This document shows positions 28,001 through 40,411 of a stretch of 64,000 nt of DNA, piece after piece. A program made the translations under genes and the position numbers. Source of the DNA: Dirofilaria immitis (Eukaryota > Nematoda > Chromadorea > Rhabditida > Onchocercidae); assembly GCA_024305405.1 (NCBI GenBank), contig JAKNDB010000110.1:124001-188000 (forward strand), in the 5' to 3' direction. Position 1 is the stretch's first letter. Every line of letters begins with the position of its first letter. The notes under the pieces are model-generated. The model did no database searches and was not told the DNA's origin. It saw nothing but the letters and a program-made list of their open reading frames with translations.

Positions 28001-31000
28001 GTTACAACGGTAAGTTATCCTGTGATCCAAGATGAAGAGTTGATGGGAGTTGCCGCTGTTAATGTACCAATCACTGAGTTGGCACAGTTGCTTCATATCG
28101 TAAATGTAAGTCATGTTATAAATATAAATCTGATATTTATGCAGTATATAGCATTGAGAATATAAATCTGATATTTATGCAGTATAGAGCATTGAGATTA
28201 CCCGATATGCAGTATGGCGCTAAAATCGCCCATCTTTGATTTATTCATGAAGCTATAATAACCAGAATAATTAGTATTAATAAATCAAAATTTATTTCGA
28301 TTAGAAAACTCAATAATTTCCAGTTTGGAAGCCGAAGTTATGCATTCATGCTCGATAACAATGGTTATGTGATGTTCCATCCACAATTGCGCCCTCTGGT
28401 AAGTGTAAAGCATTGCAAGCAGAAATGTAAATTATGGATCGATTTTCGATCGTAACAATATAATATGATTTTAATACTTTTTTACAAGTTTCATCTTCAG
28501 ATCATCATAATAAAATGCAGAATCACACTTGCTGTAGGATTTATTTTTATATCAGTTTATACCAGGTTTTCCAGGATCCGGAAACAAAGCAAATGAAGCT
28601 GAATTATAACAATATCGATATTCTGGAACTTGAAGTACCTCAAAATCAGCAAATAGTTAGTTTTCTGTCACTACTTTGAAGATGGCAGACTCTAAACGTG
28701 ACAGAGTTTATTCATGATAGTTTCTACGTTTCTACTTTCCTCTCCGCTCTTTATTTGCTTAATTTTAATTTATATTTCTATTGGTAGTTTTTTAGTTAAA
28801 CGATCATTTATCAGTGAAGAATCGTTTACAATACGATACTAGTGAGGTAAAATTCTATGGCATTGCTGATTTCTCTCTATTATTAGCTGCATGCAGTTTT
28901 TTTGTTTGAACACAGTGGATCCATCCTTTTAATTTTATGAGAGTTATTTCGAAAATTTCCCGAGAACTATATATATTGATTTTCAAATAGAGCAAAGAAA
29001 TGAAACTTGATGTTTTGTATTCCTCTTTTTCGGATTCTTAATGTAATCCTTGCACATTCTGCACTTATGTTTTTGTTCATTGTTTTTTTTATTTTGAACG
29101 GATTCAGGTCAGTCTTGCCATTTATTTGCTTGTTGATTTATTCAGGATTATTTCTTCTTGAAGAAACAAATTTTCATAATAATTTGACGTAAAGTTTAGG
29201 AAAGGGTAATTGTATTCTGTGCACTCCACTGGTTCATTTAATTGCTTATTTTAGAAAAAAATTTTGGTCCAATATTTCAGATGCGTAGTTCAATGATTAA
29301 TTGTGATCATGGCAATGCATATACGCTGGATGTATTGTATGCAACGGCGAACTTGGTAACTTTATTCATTTTTTATTATTTTTTAGTTAATTGTTCATTT
29401 GTCTAAATGATTACTTAACTAGCAATATTCTCCTTTTCTTCGAATAATATTGACTACAGGAACGTGTATACCGTCAATCGAACAAGTATTACTCGGAATG
29501 TCTGAAACAATCACTTTTCACGTATGTCTTTTTTCTGATGAATACTTTAGGGTGATAGTTTAAGATCATCCAATTTCAGAAAATCCGAGGTAGTTCTTTG
29601 ATTACAAAAAGTTAAAAATTCATCTTCTTCAAAGCTGAAAAGACATGCATGTTTATGTGGTAGTAGAACATTTGTTTTTACTACGTTAATCGAAAAAAAG
29701 GCCATTTTTTTCTTCGATCTTAAGCTTATGTAGAACTGAGGGTTTAAAATACCATGTCTTTCATTACAGCATCGGAATAGCAGTAGCGAAAGGCGACGAG
29801 AAACGAATAAAACCAAAGAAAGAAATAAATTATGGTGATGTGAAGCTGTTATGGTATGATATGCCAAATTGGTTGATGCATCCTACTTGGTATGATTTCT
29901 TTTTTTTGATTTTCGCGAATTATTTCTCATTATCATTAGAAAATTATTTATTATAATGCAGGCAAACTATCATTTTGATATTATTTATGTTCGTATTTGT
30001 TCATAAACAATATTTTCATTTTTCAGGCGTTATTGCTTATTTAATGACCGTGACATTCATTTAACTCCCGAAGTTGCTTTTCGCGAGTATGTTCGGAAAA
30101 TGCGTGTAGATGGACATTTGCCTAAGCTTTGTGAATATCGAAAGCCTCTCATCGACCGTTTTCTGTTTGATATGAAAACAACGAATGGTTTGACAAATTT
30201 ATGGGATGTCAACTGGAAGGAAAATAAAAATTAAGTTTGAAGATCTAATATGCTTTCTACACTTATAATTCATTTTTATCTGAGCGTTCTTTGTTTTAGC
30301 CATTTACTCATTATAGGAGGAGAGGATCTAGTTGAAGAGATAAAAAAGGTAGAAAGCTAGATGTTGATTGGTGTATCACTACTCCTGACTTTATAAAAAA
30401 ATTACTTCTATTGCAAAAATACTAAGTGCTAAAGGGCTGATGCCTAATCCTAAATTTGGCACTGTAACTCCTAATATTGCAGGGACTAATTAAGTTGAAG
30501 ATCTAATATGCTTTCTACACTTAATAATTCATTTTTATCTGAGCATTCCAATGTATTAAAGTTTTTATTGTAGGAAGCAAATTCACCTTGTTTGGTTTGC
30601 TACTGCTTCGGGTATGATAAAATATTGGGATGAGTTACCAGATGGACTGACAAATGTGAATCCTAATTTGCCGCCAGCGATGGCATCAGAGACTGCATCA
30701 GTGCCGAGGCCAACAACAACAACTCAAGCAACGCCGAAGCAACAAATGTTTGTTTAAAAATATATCATAAGTCAAATCATTGCCATACTATTCTGTTTTA
30801 TAAGATTGTTCTTTCTAGCTCATGAAGACAGCAGATTTCGAGTAAATATGTCTTTAAAAAATTGCCTATCCGGATATGCTCAAAAGTACAGTAGAGTTAA
30901 TTTATGAGGAATCGTTCGGTTGAATTTATCATATAATTAGTTTGTTATTCAAGATGTCCTATAATGCCCGATTAAAAATTTTGAACTTGTAAATGAAATA

Positions 31001-33847
31001 AAAACTATTGTTCTTTCCTAGAAGCTATCAGCATTTTATCAGAGACTTGAATCGTCGTTCTAGTGAAGATCAGTATTTTCAACGCAGCGTTCGGATGCCA
31101 AGGCGTTTGGTTGTTGATGTCAACAAGGAAAGTATGTGTCATCAAACTTTGCTAGCATAGAGAATGTTTCCGAATCATATCATCTACTTGAAACATTTGT
31201 TTAGCCTATCTTTGGTATCAAAAAGAAACGCAGTCAATATATGGTCGTCCAGAAAATATTTCACTTCTTTTGACAGTTACTAAAGCATTGGATATTGATG
31301 GTGCACTAATTGGTGTGGTGGGAATGGAATTGACACTCGACTATATGGCAAAAATAATGAGAAAATTCGGTTGTGGGCCGCAGGCAAATGAATTCATATT
31401 GTATTTTGATAAAATTGATTTGTTCCTAACCAAGTTTTCCAAAAAATTATGGCAAATTTCGCTAAATTTATAATTTCTGGAAAGATGTTTTGTTGAAGGA
31501 TGAGCGCCAGTGGTGTTTTCTGTTGGATGAGCATGCATATATCGTTTATAGTAGTTTGAATACTTCCATTAGTAGCAGTAGTGGATTTCCTGGAGATGCA
31601 ACAGGAATCCCGAAGAATTTCGATATGTTAGGACGCTGGTTTGGGTCACTGAATCGAATTACGGAAAGGACGATGACGCTGTTGTTGAAGAATAACTATT
31701 ACACCGAGTATGCTCAGAAAATTTCGACGAGTGTTTGTAATAATCAATATTTCCAAAGTTTTCTATCATTGAGAAGAATATTTCACACTGAATTTCTGGT
31801 CAAAAGTTCTTGATTAAAATTAAGTTTAATTAAAATTATTCTTTTGCAGAACAACTTATGTTGATTACCAAGCAATCTGTAAACAAAATGAAATGATCAT
31901 GTATACTGCTGGTGCTGCTTTTAGGGTAAGATTAGGATTTTGCATCTAGACTGTCAAATCCAGCGATTATTACGACATTACGATATGAGAATGATTTCTT
32001 TTTCCAATATAAGATTTAAAAAACTCGAAACTGAAATGTGTTCGAAAATTACTTTGTCCAATCTGATAAATTAAAAATAAAGCCGATATCGTACATCTTT
32101 CAGGTCAGTGCAATATTTGAATCGCTATTGCGGATTTGGAGTCGGTTGTTGGCATTGCTACAAAATTTTGCCATTATCCAAATGTTTACATCGTTAATAC
32201 ATCCTTACGTTGATGGTTTCATTTTTTCAAAATTTAGCAATTCCTATTACCAAACGACGGTGTTTTTGTCTTCCAATGAGAATGGCATTTGAAAATTTCA
32301 AAATCCATAGAAAGATGAGATCATGAGTTTAACTGGAAATACATTTAAAAAAAAAATGCATCCTTCAGCTTATACTGCAACGTTTACTGGTGAGACCGAC
32401 ACGTTTTCATGCGATAAAGCGGCGAAATATTATTTGGCTAATTGGGGCATAGAGAATTGGTCAAGTAATAGATCGAGGCGAGAAAAACTCAGATCATCAG
32501 CGCTGATTGCTGATAATTTATCCGATCGCCCATGCAAACATAATCCAGCTAAATGCGCTGTGTAAGTTAGTTGTTTATGACATTTGTTCCGGATTTTCTA
32601 TGGTTTTAATTTAGCTGGACTAATAATATCTGCTTCTTTCAGAAAAATGTATGCTCATTGGGTCCCTGACACCAATTTATTGCTGGTTATTATTGTGCAA
32701 AGTAATCCAGCATCAAGTTCTTCCGTTTGCTACGATGAAACACGGTGTCCGCTCTCCATACCGCCTGAATTTATGACTACATACAGCCAGGTTAAAAAAT
32801 TTTCGTTTGGATTTGAAGATTCAAGTTTTAAATCAAAGCGTAAAAATGAATAAGAAGGTTAAACTAAACATTTCAAGGAATTCTTAAAAGTTCGTAGTGA
32901 AAAAGTTTTGATTTATAGTTGACCGGAAAATAACTACTCGAGTCAATAATTTTTGATTACCTGAGTACTGGTTCATTTCAAAAACCAAATTTCAAATATT
33001 ACGCGAAAATAGAAAAATTAAAATATTTAAAAAAATAACATAAAAAATAACTTAAAAGAAAACACAATATTTTAGTAAATAGGGTTAAAAATAAAATGCA
33101 TAGCCGATTATTCTGGAGCATTAGTAAAATAATTCTTATCAAAATCACAACTGTTAATATAAAAAAAGAAAGAAAAAACGAATAAAGAGTCCAGCAACCC
33201 CAGAAATAATTATGCCAAAATTAAAATAATTTAATTTTCAGTACAAAAAAATGGCCATGGCAGAAATCTATATTTGCCTATCATTCAACCAACTTCATTA
33301 TTTAATTACTTCTAGGTAAATAACGCTTCGGACAAGCAACAGGTAACCGCAAACATAAACGTGGCGGATCCGTTTTCCGAAGATAGCGATAGGAGGTGTC
33401 GACATGTCCGCGCGAAACAACGAAAATCGCCGTCGAAATGTATACATTCTGACGAGGTTCACTAATTTGAAATAAAAAAATATATATATAACTTGAAATT
33501 ATTAAATACCATTATCAATTTGTAACTGCTCTAGTTCATTTGAAAAGTAACTTTTATTTTCACTTCTTATTTAACATTTAGCCTTTGGGGTATTCAATTT
33601 TGGAAGTAGCAACTGTTTTGTTACATTATCAAATTTTATCAGTTATATGCTGGGACATAAGTTTCATTCTGTTGAGGACAAATTGGATCTTCACCTTTCT
33701 GAGAATCAATTACATACTTTCTTTTTTCTTTTTCAGGATGAATCGCATTATCCATGCTCTCAGACGTCATCTCGTTTGGTACCATTTGGTGCGAGAACTC
33801 CTTTATTAATTGCTATCATTTGTGGAATGGCATATGTCATATTATAA
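22029..33847 (+). CDS. Voltage-gated calcium channel alpha2/delta subunit (5' partial, frameshifts)
   Basis: Alpha2/delta subunits are extracellular, membrane-anchored proteins that traffic and modulate CaV channels. Nematodes have UNC-36 and TAG-180; I favour TAG-180-like. I trace 32 exons, about 1190 codons: 22029-22105, 22385-22491, 22736-22858, 23170-23278, 23634-23762, 23918-23984, 24269-24419, 24528-24605, 24758-24847, 25998-26116, 26288-26415, 27249-27344, 27531-27560, 27679-27708, 27989-28105, 28324-28398, 28575-28655, 28796-28846, 29281-29355, 29460-29521, 29770-29889, 30027-30234, 30574-30747, 31022-31131, 31205-31383, 31499-31707, 31850-31925, 32104-32215, 32369-32561, 32643-32790, 33316-33456, 33737-33847. 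The VWA domain has the MIDAS motif DMSGSM (about 24309-24326) and [30 protein letters not shown], a Cache-like region ([20 protein letters not shown]) and [15 protein letters not shown] follow. The C-terminus is hydrophobic ([14 protein letters not shown]), fitting a membrane or GPI anchor. One-base errors at 22452, 26015-26019, 26312-26314 and 30226-30230 break the frame. Introns after 22491 and 31383 use GC donors. A small extra exon near 22950 is possible. Confidence 0.93.
23501..23593. repeat. Imperfect tandem duplication in an intron
   Basis: Two copies of about 40 bases (23501-23540 and 23552-23593), each starting aattaagtca or aatttaagtca and sharing tttatttatttca. Intronic, in the alpha2/delta gene. 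Confidence 0.55.
25112..25463 (+). other. Two exon-like open segments of unknown origin inside an alpha2/delta intron
   Basis: Segment A (25112-25189) follows a good acceptor (gttgtgtag) and reads [20 protein letters not shown]. Segment B (25323-25463) lies between cacatacag and a consensus donor gtaagt; its 47 open codons include [19 protein letters not shown]. Neither resembles alpha2/delta, and the flanking gene exons (24847 to 25998) join in phase without them. Segments A and B do not join in phase with each other as written, so a one-base error may sit here too. They could be a nested gene fragment, a cassette exon pair or a copy of exons from elsewhere. I do not recognise the protein. 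Confidence 0.35.
25776..25799. repeat. (AG)n microsatellite
   Basis: About 12 uninterrupted AG units in an alpha2/delta intron. Confidence 0.9.
28121..28196. repeat. 38-bp perfect-size tandem duplication
   Basis: Two head-to-tail 38-base units (28121-28158, 28159-28196) with a single mismatch, in the intron after the exon ending 28105. The near identity suggests a recent event. Confidence 0.85.
30229..30289. repeat. 61-bp direct repeat, left copy
   Basis: Starts in the last six bases of an alpha2/delta exon and includes its splice donor. It matches 30488-30548 with two one-base gaps and one substitution. The two copies bracket the bacterial L1-like insert. Confidence 0.9.
30290..30487 (+). 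pseudogene. rplA: Decayed bacterial ribosomal protein L1 (rplA) fragment, probable Wolbachia nuclear transfer
   Basis: This intronic segment of about 198 bases encodes, across frames, motifs of bacterial 50S protein L1: [12 protein letters not shown] (from 30313), [12 protein letters not shown], and [20 protein letters not shown]. The last is the best-known L1 signature (GLMPNPK.GTVT). It has an in-frame stop after the first motif and a frameshift inside the A-run before ITSIAKIL, so it cannot be expressed as L1. It covers only the central part of the protein. Nematode cytosolic L1 (RPL10A) lacks this signature. The phenylalanine-rich, AT-rich character and filarial setting suggest a Wolbachia source; this is inference. 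It sits between 61-bp direct repeats. Confidence 0.82.
30488..30548. repeat. 61-bp direct repeat, right copy
   Basis: Second copy of 30229-30289, directly after the L1-like insert and 25 bases before the next alpha2/delta exon (30574). Confidence 0.9.
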
Positions 33848-36800
33848 CTTGCCAAATCATTAGGAAATGTATTAGCGTAGTAATTTGTCTGTGATAACAA
33901 CATATTCCGCTTCAGTATAATTATTGTCCGATGGAGAACGATATTTTGTAATTAGCTTCATTTCGTCAATTTTCCTGTTTTATCAGCGACGGGTATGATA
34001 TTTAGCAGGATAATCTCTAATAAAGTGGAACTTATTATAAATCAAGTAAGTAAACGCATTGTTGTTCAGCTTATTGTTACTGCTATCATTTATAAGCTAG
34101 AAAAATGCTGCATGACAGGAAAGTCGAACATTGAATCGGCTAGGTTCCATGAAAAGCCATAGAGGTGCCGAGAAAATGCTTGAAAGAAATGAAACACTGG
34201 CAATAGTGGAATATACTTTAGGAATTTTGCTGCTGTAAGTTGGCCTCCTCTATTCTTTTTTTATATGTATGTGGGATTAATAGGTGGAAAGTCACCAAAT
34301 ATATTTTTTATTCTAATTCTTGTCTTACGCAAAGCACAATATATAATTTTTGTTGGAGTTCTTTAAATTCCAAACAGTAAGTTCCAATTTCTGAACAATT
34401 AAAATCCGACTCTCATTGTTCAGTTGAATTTAATTACTGGTTTGGAATTTAATTACTAGTTTATTACGTATAGTTCAATCCAAGTCCTAAAGTAAGCTAC
34501 ATAAATTGTCATTGTAATTGCATCTCATATAGCTTTTTATTGTTTGATATGCTACATACAACAATACTGAACAATTATGAACTGAATTTTTAATGCGTAG
34601 TTTGGAATTAGCAATACAGATATGCCAGGAATAGTGCTCGAAGTCAAAATAGCAACGTTCTCTATCGTCTTTAGTTCTTTTTGCACTTGCAGAACAAGAA
34701 TTAAAAGAATGGTATTGGCAGTCCTTTTACCGTATCCAGTTCCATTCAAAATGACAATAATATCCTGTTTCTACAGATTTGAAAGAAATCACAAGATATT
34801 ATGGACTGAAGTTAGGCATCGATGCTAGTGCTAGTGTTATGGTAGTCATTGGCATTTTGTTAATTTAACATATCAGTGAGAGAGTAGAAAAGTGTTCCGT
34901 TGATAATTCTTAGATAAATTAACTGGTCGTAACTCATTCATTCGAGCATTACTCCGTTCTTTTGTGGCCGCAAATTATGGTATCAGAGTGAGTAGTCAGC
35001 AAAAATATTAGTAATGGCGGATTGTTGAAGGGTGAGCTGTCAATCGAGCATATAACTCGATCAGTTCCGGATGAAAAAGGCCGCTCTTCCTAGCTTTTTC
35101 TCCATTCAATTGAAAATCGACCCCTAAGAAAGCTTCCAATAACAACCAATTTCAGCTCATATTCCTTTGAGCTTCTCTCTTTCTTCACTAACTCTTTCTC
35201 AACTCCCGTGGCTTTCAACTATCGCTTCTTCATCTTACCCATCCATCCATCCATTCATCACTCACTGTGGTAAAATCACCAGCAAGTTCGGTCATTCTTG
35301 AAGCGAAAACGATTTTTCATCCATTTCAATAGCGCATTCTCTATATTGTATATCTCGCCATAGATCCAATAATAATTTACTTCCTCCCTCTCCGTTATTC
35401 TTTTCTTTAAACTAATATCAGTGAAACTGGAATTTAATGACTAGGTTACATTTTTTCATCCATTTCAAAGTGCATTCTCTACGTAGAAGATGCAAATCGA
35501 TTAGAACGAGAAAACATTCCTTCAGTAGACTCTACTGTTTGTTCGTTTACTGTAAATTATTCATTGATTTTGAAGTGCTTTGTAGTTGCTTATTTATTCC
35601 TGGGGAGTGATAATTAACTTTTCATTGTTCGTACTTACGGAATTCAATTGATTATATTTAGACATACCGTATATCTTGTCACACGCTCTGATGCTCCATC
35701 GAAAAAATCTGCCAAAACCAGGATAAGAAAGAGAAAGATATAACATAGGGATGTGTATTTCATATTATGCCGAATGACAACGTCATATATTGTATATCTT
35801 TGTCACTCTTCAATCATTGCTTCATAATCTGTTAAGTTAACTTTTACGATGAATCCAGTTATTGTTGCATCGAAATATTTATATTATCACTTATTCCTTA
35901 AAAATTCTCAGGATTGTAATGATGCTACAGAGTTACGGGATTTTAGAATAGGAAAGAGCTCACAGGAATGAAATGAATTGTCTCGTTGTTCATCAGTAAA
36001 TGTATAAGCAAGCAAAATTTGCTACTGTAATGTAAATAAATTTCTACTTCTCAAAGAGCTGTATTTCCATGACGAAATACGTTAAAACCTTCACAAGAGC
36101 TTAGGAGAATATAAGTATCTGTAGCTTTTATGCATTCCGTTATCGAAGAGGAAATCTGAATTTATTTCTTCCCTTCCTATACTTCTAACCTCCTACTGTT
36201 CATCCCCTTTCTTGTATTTGGCTATATCTTTTTGAAGTTGATAACCAATAATTGTAGCATCCATTCATTCATTTGTGCGTACATTTCTAGTTTCACCTGC
36301 TGGAGGTGAAATTTAGATATAATCTCATTCAATTTTTCATATTCGACATATTGAGATGCATTATCACCGAGTTAATTTTTCAAGGTTACGAAATATATTT
36401 TGTTACCATTGGATATTTTTACAATATTCTATGCAAAATATCTCAGATACTTTAGAATTTAATTTGGCAGCCGCTTTGAATGAAATTACCAATAAGTATG
36501 TGATGTCGATTATGATGTCGAGGCTGTATTTAATTGTTAGGAACATATCAGTTTATTAGAAAATTTATCTATCGGAAATTTCCAAGTTACACCTAAAATG
36601 GATAAACCCTTTAGCAGCAGCAGTATTAAATTTAGAGTCAGAGCGAAGTAGATTCTTCATAAAACATTCTAGAAACTTCCGCACCTTTAATTTTTATACA
36701 TCTTTACCCATTGCAAACATTGCCGTAAATTAACATATAGTTTTAAAAGCAAAACTTTTCTGAGGTAAATTTCCGACTTTTTTTAGGATAATTAATGGTC

Positions 36801-36950
36801 AAAATTTGAGGATATCTTTAGGGATTGGTTTGGTGCTGCCTAGGCCTTCTTGCTGCTATGCTCACGGAGTTGTGCTACTGTTACTACTGGCAAAAACAGA
36901 GTGAAGAAGCAGATGCTGCTTGCTGGGCAAGTTGATTATCGCTGCTTGTG
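33848..36950. other. Intergenic region
   Basis: Between the alpha2/delta gene and the three-finger-like gene. Short frames only. It contains a CCAT-rich tract near 35240-35262 and two direct copies of about 40 bases at 35308-35350 and 35450-35490 (shared tttttcatccatttcaa and gcattctcta). Confidence 0.4.
35308..35490. repeat. Pair of short direct repeats
   Basis: Two copies of about 40 bases about 140 bases apart, sharing tttttcatccatttcaa and gcattctcta. Confidence 0.5.
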
Positions 36951-39666
36951 ATGTTGCTTTGTTTGTGCGCTTTGGTACATTCACAGTTGATACAGTTAGC
37001 GCGTAAGTTACACTTCACTTTTGCAATTAATTATTCCAAATGGTCATCAGAAATGATTTATCAAAATGGATGAGTAAAAAGTGACACTACTGGTCGTTTG
37101 TTTCGTATAACTGCTAATTGGGAACCAAACTGAGTGCAGCCGAATAATTATTCAACACTCATTCGTTATTTCATTATAAAGGATTAAATACATGGATGAA
37201 ATGTCATATTGTCAAGTTTCCGGTTGAAACATAGTTGTTTTAATGTGTAACTTCACCTTTTTTTAAATCATTATATGTATCTTATCATCTTAATGTTACC
37301 GTCCAGTTTGCTTTTTCTTCTGGATAACTGTCATAAAAGGCATTGTTCAAATTCAATAAAATTATTATCATCATACTGAATTGTAGACATAGTCTACATT
37401 TATCGATTTAGAACTTCATATGGGATGGAACAAGGTAAAGTAGAAAGATAAGTTTTACCCTGAGAATCAATTCAGTTTATTACCTATTTCTGCCGTAACT
37501 TAGCACTTCAATGGTTTTGACAAATTCAATCGGAATTTCAGATCAAGCGAAAAATCGTGCATTTAAAAGTCTATCAGATTCATATAACTGCAAAAATTTC
37601 TTATACGCTTAAAATAAAATTGAGCGAGATAATTGTTTACACAAATTTTTAAAAAAAGTGATATAAATTGTATTAACTTCAAGAGACGTACTTTTGATTG
37701 AGTGCTTCTGTTCAAAGGTCTCCAATCTTTCGTTTACGTTCTGATCAACGGATATATCTCTCCTTCCTTTTTTTAAATTCGCTTTTTCTTAAATTTTCTC
37801 GAATTCGATTCTTTTTTCCTTTTTATATTCATTAGTTGTAATAACTATTAGAAAAACGATTTTTCCGAAAGAAAACAAAAAAACAATAGAAAGAAGAAAG
37901 AAAATATGCATTAAGAAAATGTCATTGATGTTCTCATAATATGGAAAAGTCTTTTTATGTATTCAGTAATTTTCTGTAATTTCTTATGACTGCTTCGTTA
38001 TTTTAGGTTCGAACTGCTTTCAAGATGTTTCCTGCTAACCACCATGCGTCAACTACGATCATAACACTTATATCTGCTTTTTAAAATACTACCATTGAAT
38101 TTCACATAATCTCACCAGCCGTTTTCTCCCTTGCTGCAGTGGTTCCCAAAATATAAATTCAACTTCTAACTAAGCTTTACTAACATTTAGGTTAAAGTTA
38201 CTGAATTGGGAATAATGGCTGGAAATTTAAAATTCTGCAGCGAGGTATGCAAAAGATTTGAAAGATGTTCTAAGGCTGAAGGTGTTTCAAAATTTCTTTC
38301 TAATATTTTCGACTAGTTGTTAGAAATGACGTAATAAGATTATAATGATTTCGAAAATATTTTATTAGAAAGCAAGATTTTTGCACATTCTCCACTTTCT
38401 ACTGAAGTCAAAAAGGAACCACACTCAATATTTACATATTAATTTTTCCAAAAAATTTGACCAAAATTTCTTATCAAAATTTTTTGCTAAATCAACAAAA
38501 TTGGATGATTTTCACTGAATTTTGCATTTTTCCTGCTGAAGCGGAGTTTTAATTTACTGAATGACTTCTTGATAGAAGAATTCGAATAAATCGAAAAGAA
38601 ACTAGTTTGTTTCAGATTAAAGAACGAATGCCACCTCATGTTTGTGAGAAAGCGAAGATTTTTTCTAATCTGCTTGTTCTTCCAAAAATTTATAGAACCA
38701 AAAATTTGCATTGAATTCTAAAATTTTCATGTTTATTTAATATGATAAATTCATTCGGTTTCAGCGTCTTTCACTTACTAATTTATAGAAAGTACTGTCA
38801 AATGTTTTTGCGACAAACAAAACTGTGAAGATTCGCTGATTTGTACTGGCGAGTTGTGCTTGATTGGATTCCGAGTGAAGGTATCATAAAATTTTCTGAC
38901 TCTCCATCTGTTGAAAAGTACCAAAATTTGATAAGATTCATTGTTTTCAAATATCGAATTGATTTCTCAATCTTTTGCAGATAGCCAAGGACATATGGAG
39001 CAACTATGTAGTAATATGGGTGATACAAAAGATTTGGTGAAATGTCAGCACAACTGGAATGGATGGCAGGAGGTGAGAGGATGTTTTAGGTCGATCGAAT
39101 GGGTTATCTTACATTGGTGTGACTTGGAGGTTGAAGTAGATGTATGCTAATCAGAAAGTTTGCTCGGAAAGATTTGTTTATGGTTGTTCAAGCACTGAGA
39201 GTACTTCAAATAATTTTTATTATTTTTAGGTTTGCGCTTGCGAGGAAGATTTTTGCAATACATTTGCATATTTGCGCGGTTCCATTGAGGAAGAAAGCAC
39301 TGATAATGCGGCCGATTCACAACCTCCAAATTTGAATGAGGTAAGGAAAAAAGGAAGAAAAATTTCTTTTTAAACAGTTAAGTAATTGGATACGAATCAA
39401 TGCAAAATATGATCGTACATTTGCACATGGTCACAAAAATATGCTTATTGATTGATTTCCCAATTTTCTATTATCCATCTCACGGAGATTATAACATACC
39501 TTCAATAAATAAAAAGATTATTAATTTTCAGGAAGAGTCATCGATAGCTTCGCTCGGAAGGCGTCGTGGCAGTAGTTTGGTTATTCTGCTGGTGATTATT
39601 CCGTTATCAGTTGGCGCTCTAGCTGTGTGCCTTATTTTCATCAATTATCACTGCAAGATGTGTTGA
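36951..39666 (+). CDS. Small type I membrane protein with cysteine-rich three-finger (Ly6/activin-receptor-like) ectodomain
   Basis: Exons are 36951-37002, 38789-38880, 38981-39072, 39230-39340 and 39532-39666. Exon 1 gives a signal peptide (MLLCLCALVHS) and joins exon 2 in phase 1. The ectodomain has regularly spaced cysteines: KCFCDKQNCEDSLICTG, then LVKCQHNWNGWQE and VCACEEDFCNTF. The VCxC...DFCN ending is typical of Ly6/uPAR-like and TGF-beta/activin receptor extracellular domains. A spacer rich in E, S and N follows. Next is one membrane helix (SLVILLVIIPLSVGALAVCL) and a very short cytoplasmic tail with no kinase, so it is not a full receptor. Exons 2 and 3 disagree by one base; a missing G at 38981 would repair it. 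Partner and function unknown. Confidence 0.72.
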
Positions 39667-40411
39667 TACCTGTTTTCAGTATGCATGATCTTGCAACAGA
39701 TACAACTTAAATTCGACACGTAGAAATCATCATTCAATGTTTTGCGCGATAAAAATGCTAGAGATAGCAGTTAGCATGACGTATTCTCCTCAAAAGTCTA
39801 TTATATCAATTGTCGGAGCATTGATTTTATATTCCCCTGCATTTCCGAACTATCAATTCTAAACCAATCAACATCTTTAATGTCTTTTTATTTTAGACAT
39901 TGATGCTGGTATTAGTTACCTCTTTGCATCTTGACAAGGTGTTCAGATGAAATTCCTTGAAATTCTGTGAATGAAACGACTGAGACTTTAAGAAATTTTT
40001 AGAAGTATAACGTTTGTTTTCATAATGCAAGTATTTCTGTTAGGTAATGATAGCCTGAGAATTGATATGTCAGTAAGATCGATTTAATTGGTAAAAACAT
40101 TTAATTCAATTCATAAAAACAGATTTTCAGAAGTCGCCAAATTTACTATGCAGTATTTTAAAATAGTTGGACGTTTGGATTTCATTTCCGAAGTCGTCAT
40201 ATTTCACAAAGGTTTTTTTTGTTAGATGTTCTCGGGACACATTTTTGGACTAATAGAAAACTAGATCCATAATGGCTTGACATTGGTTTCATATATGCTC
40301 TGTCGAAATAATTACTATTCGAAATATATATATATATTTTCATCGATAAATGTTCTAAGTTCAATCGCAGTTTTATTTATAACAATATTTGACAGTTTTT
40401 GCATACTGTTG
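39667..40411. other. Intergenic region between convergent genes
   Basis: 3' flanks of the three-finger-like gene (plus) and arl-3 (minus). A short AT dinucleotide tract lies near 40324-40337. No gene seen. Confidence 0.4.
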
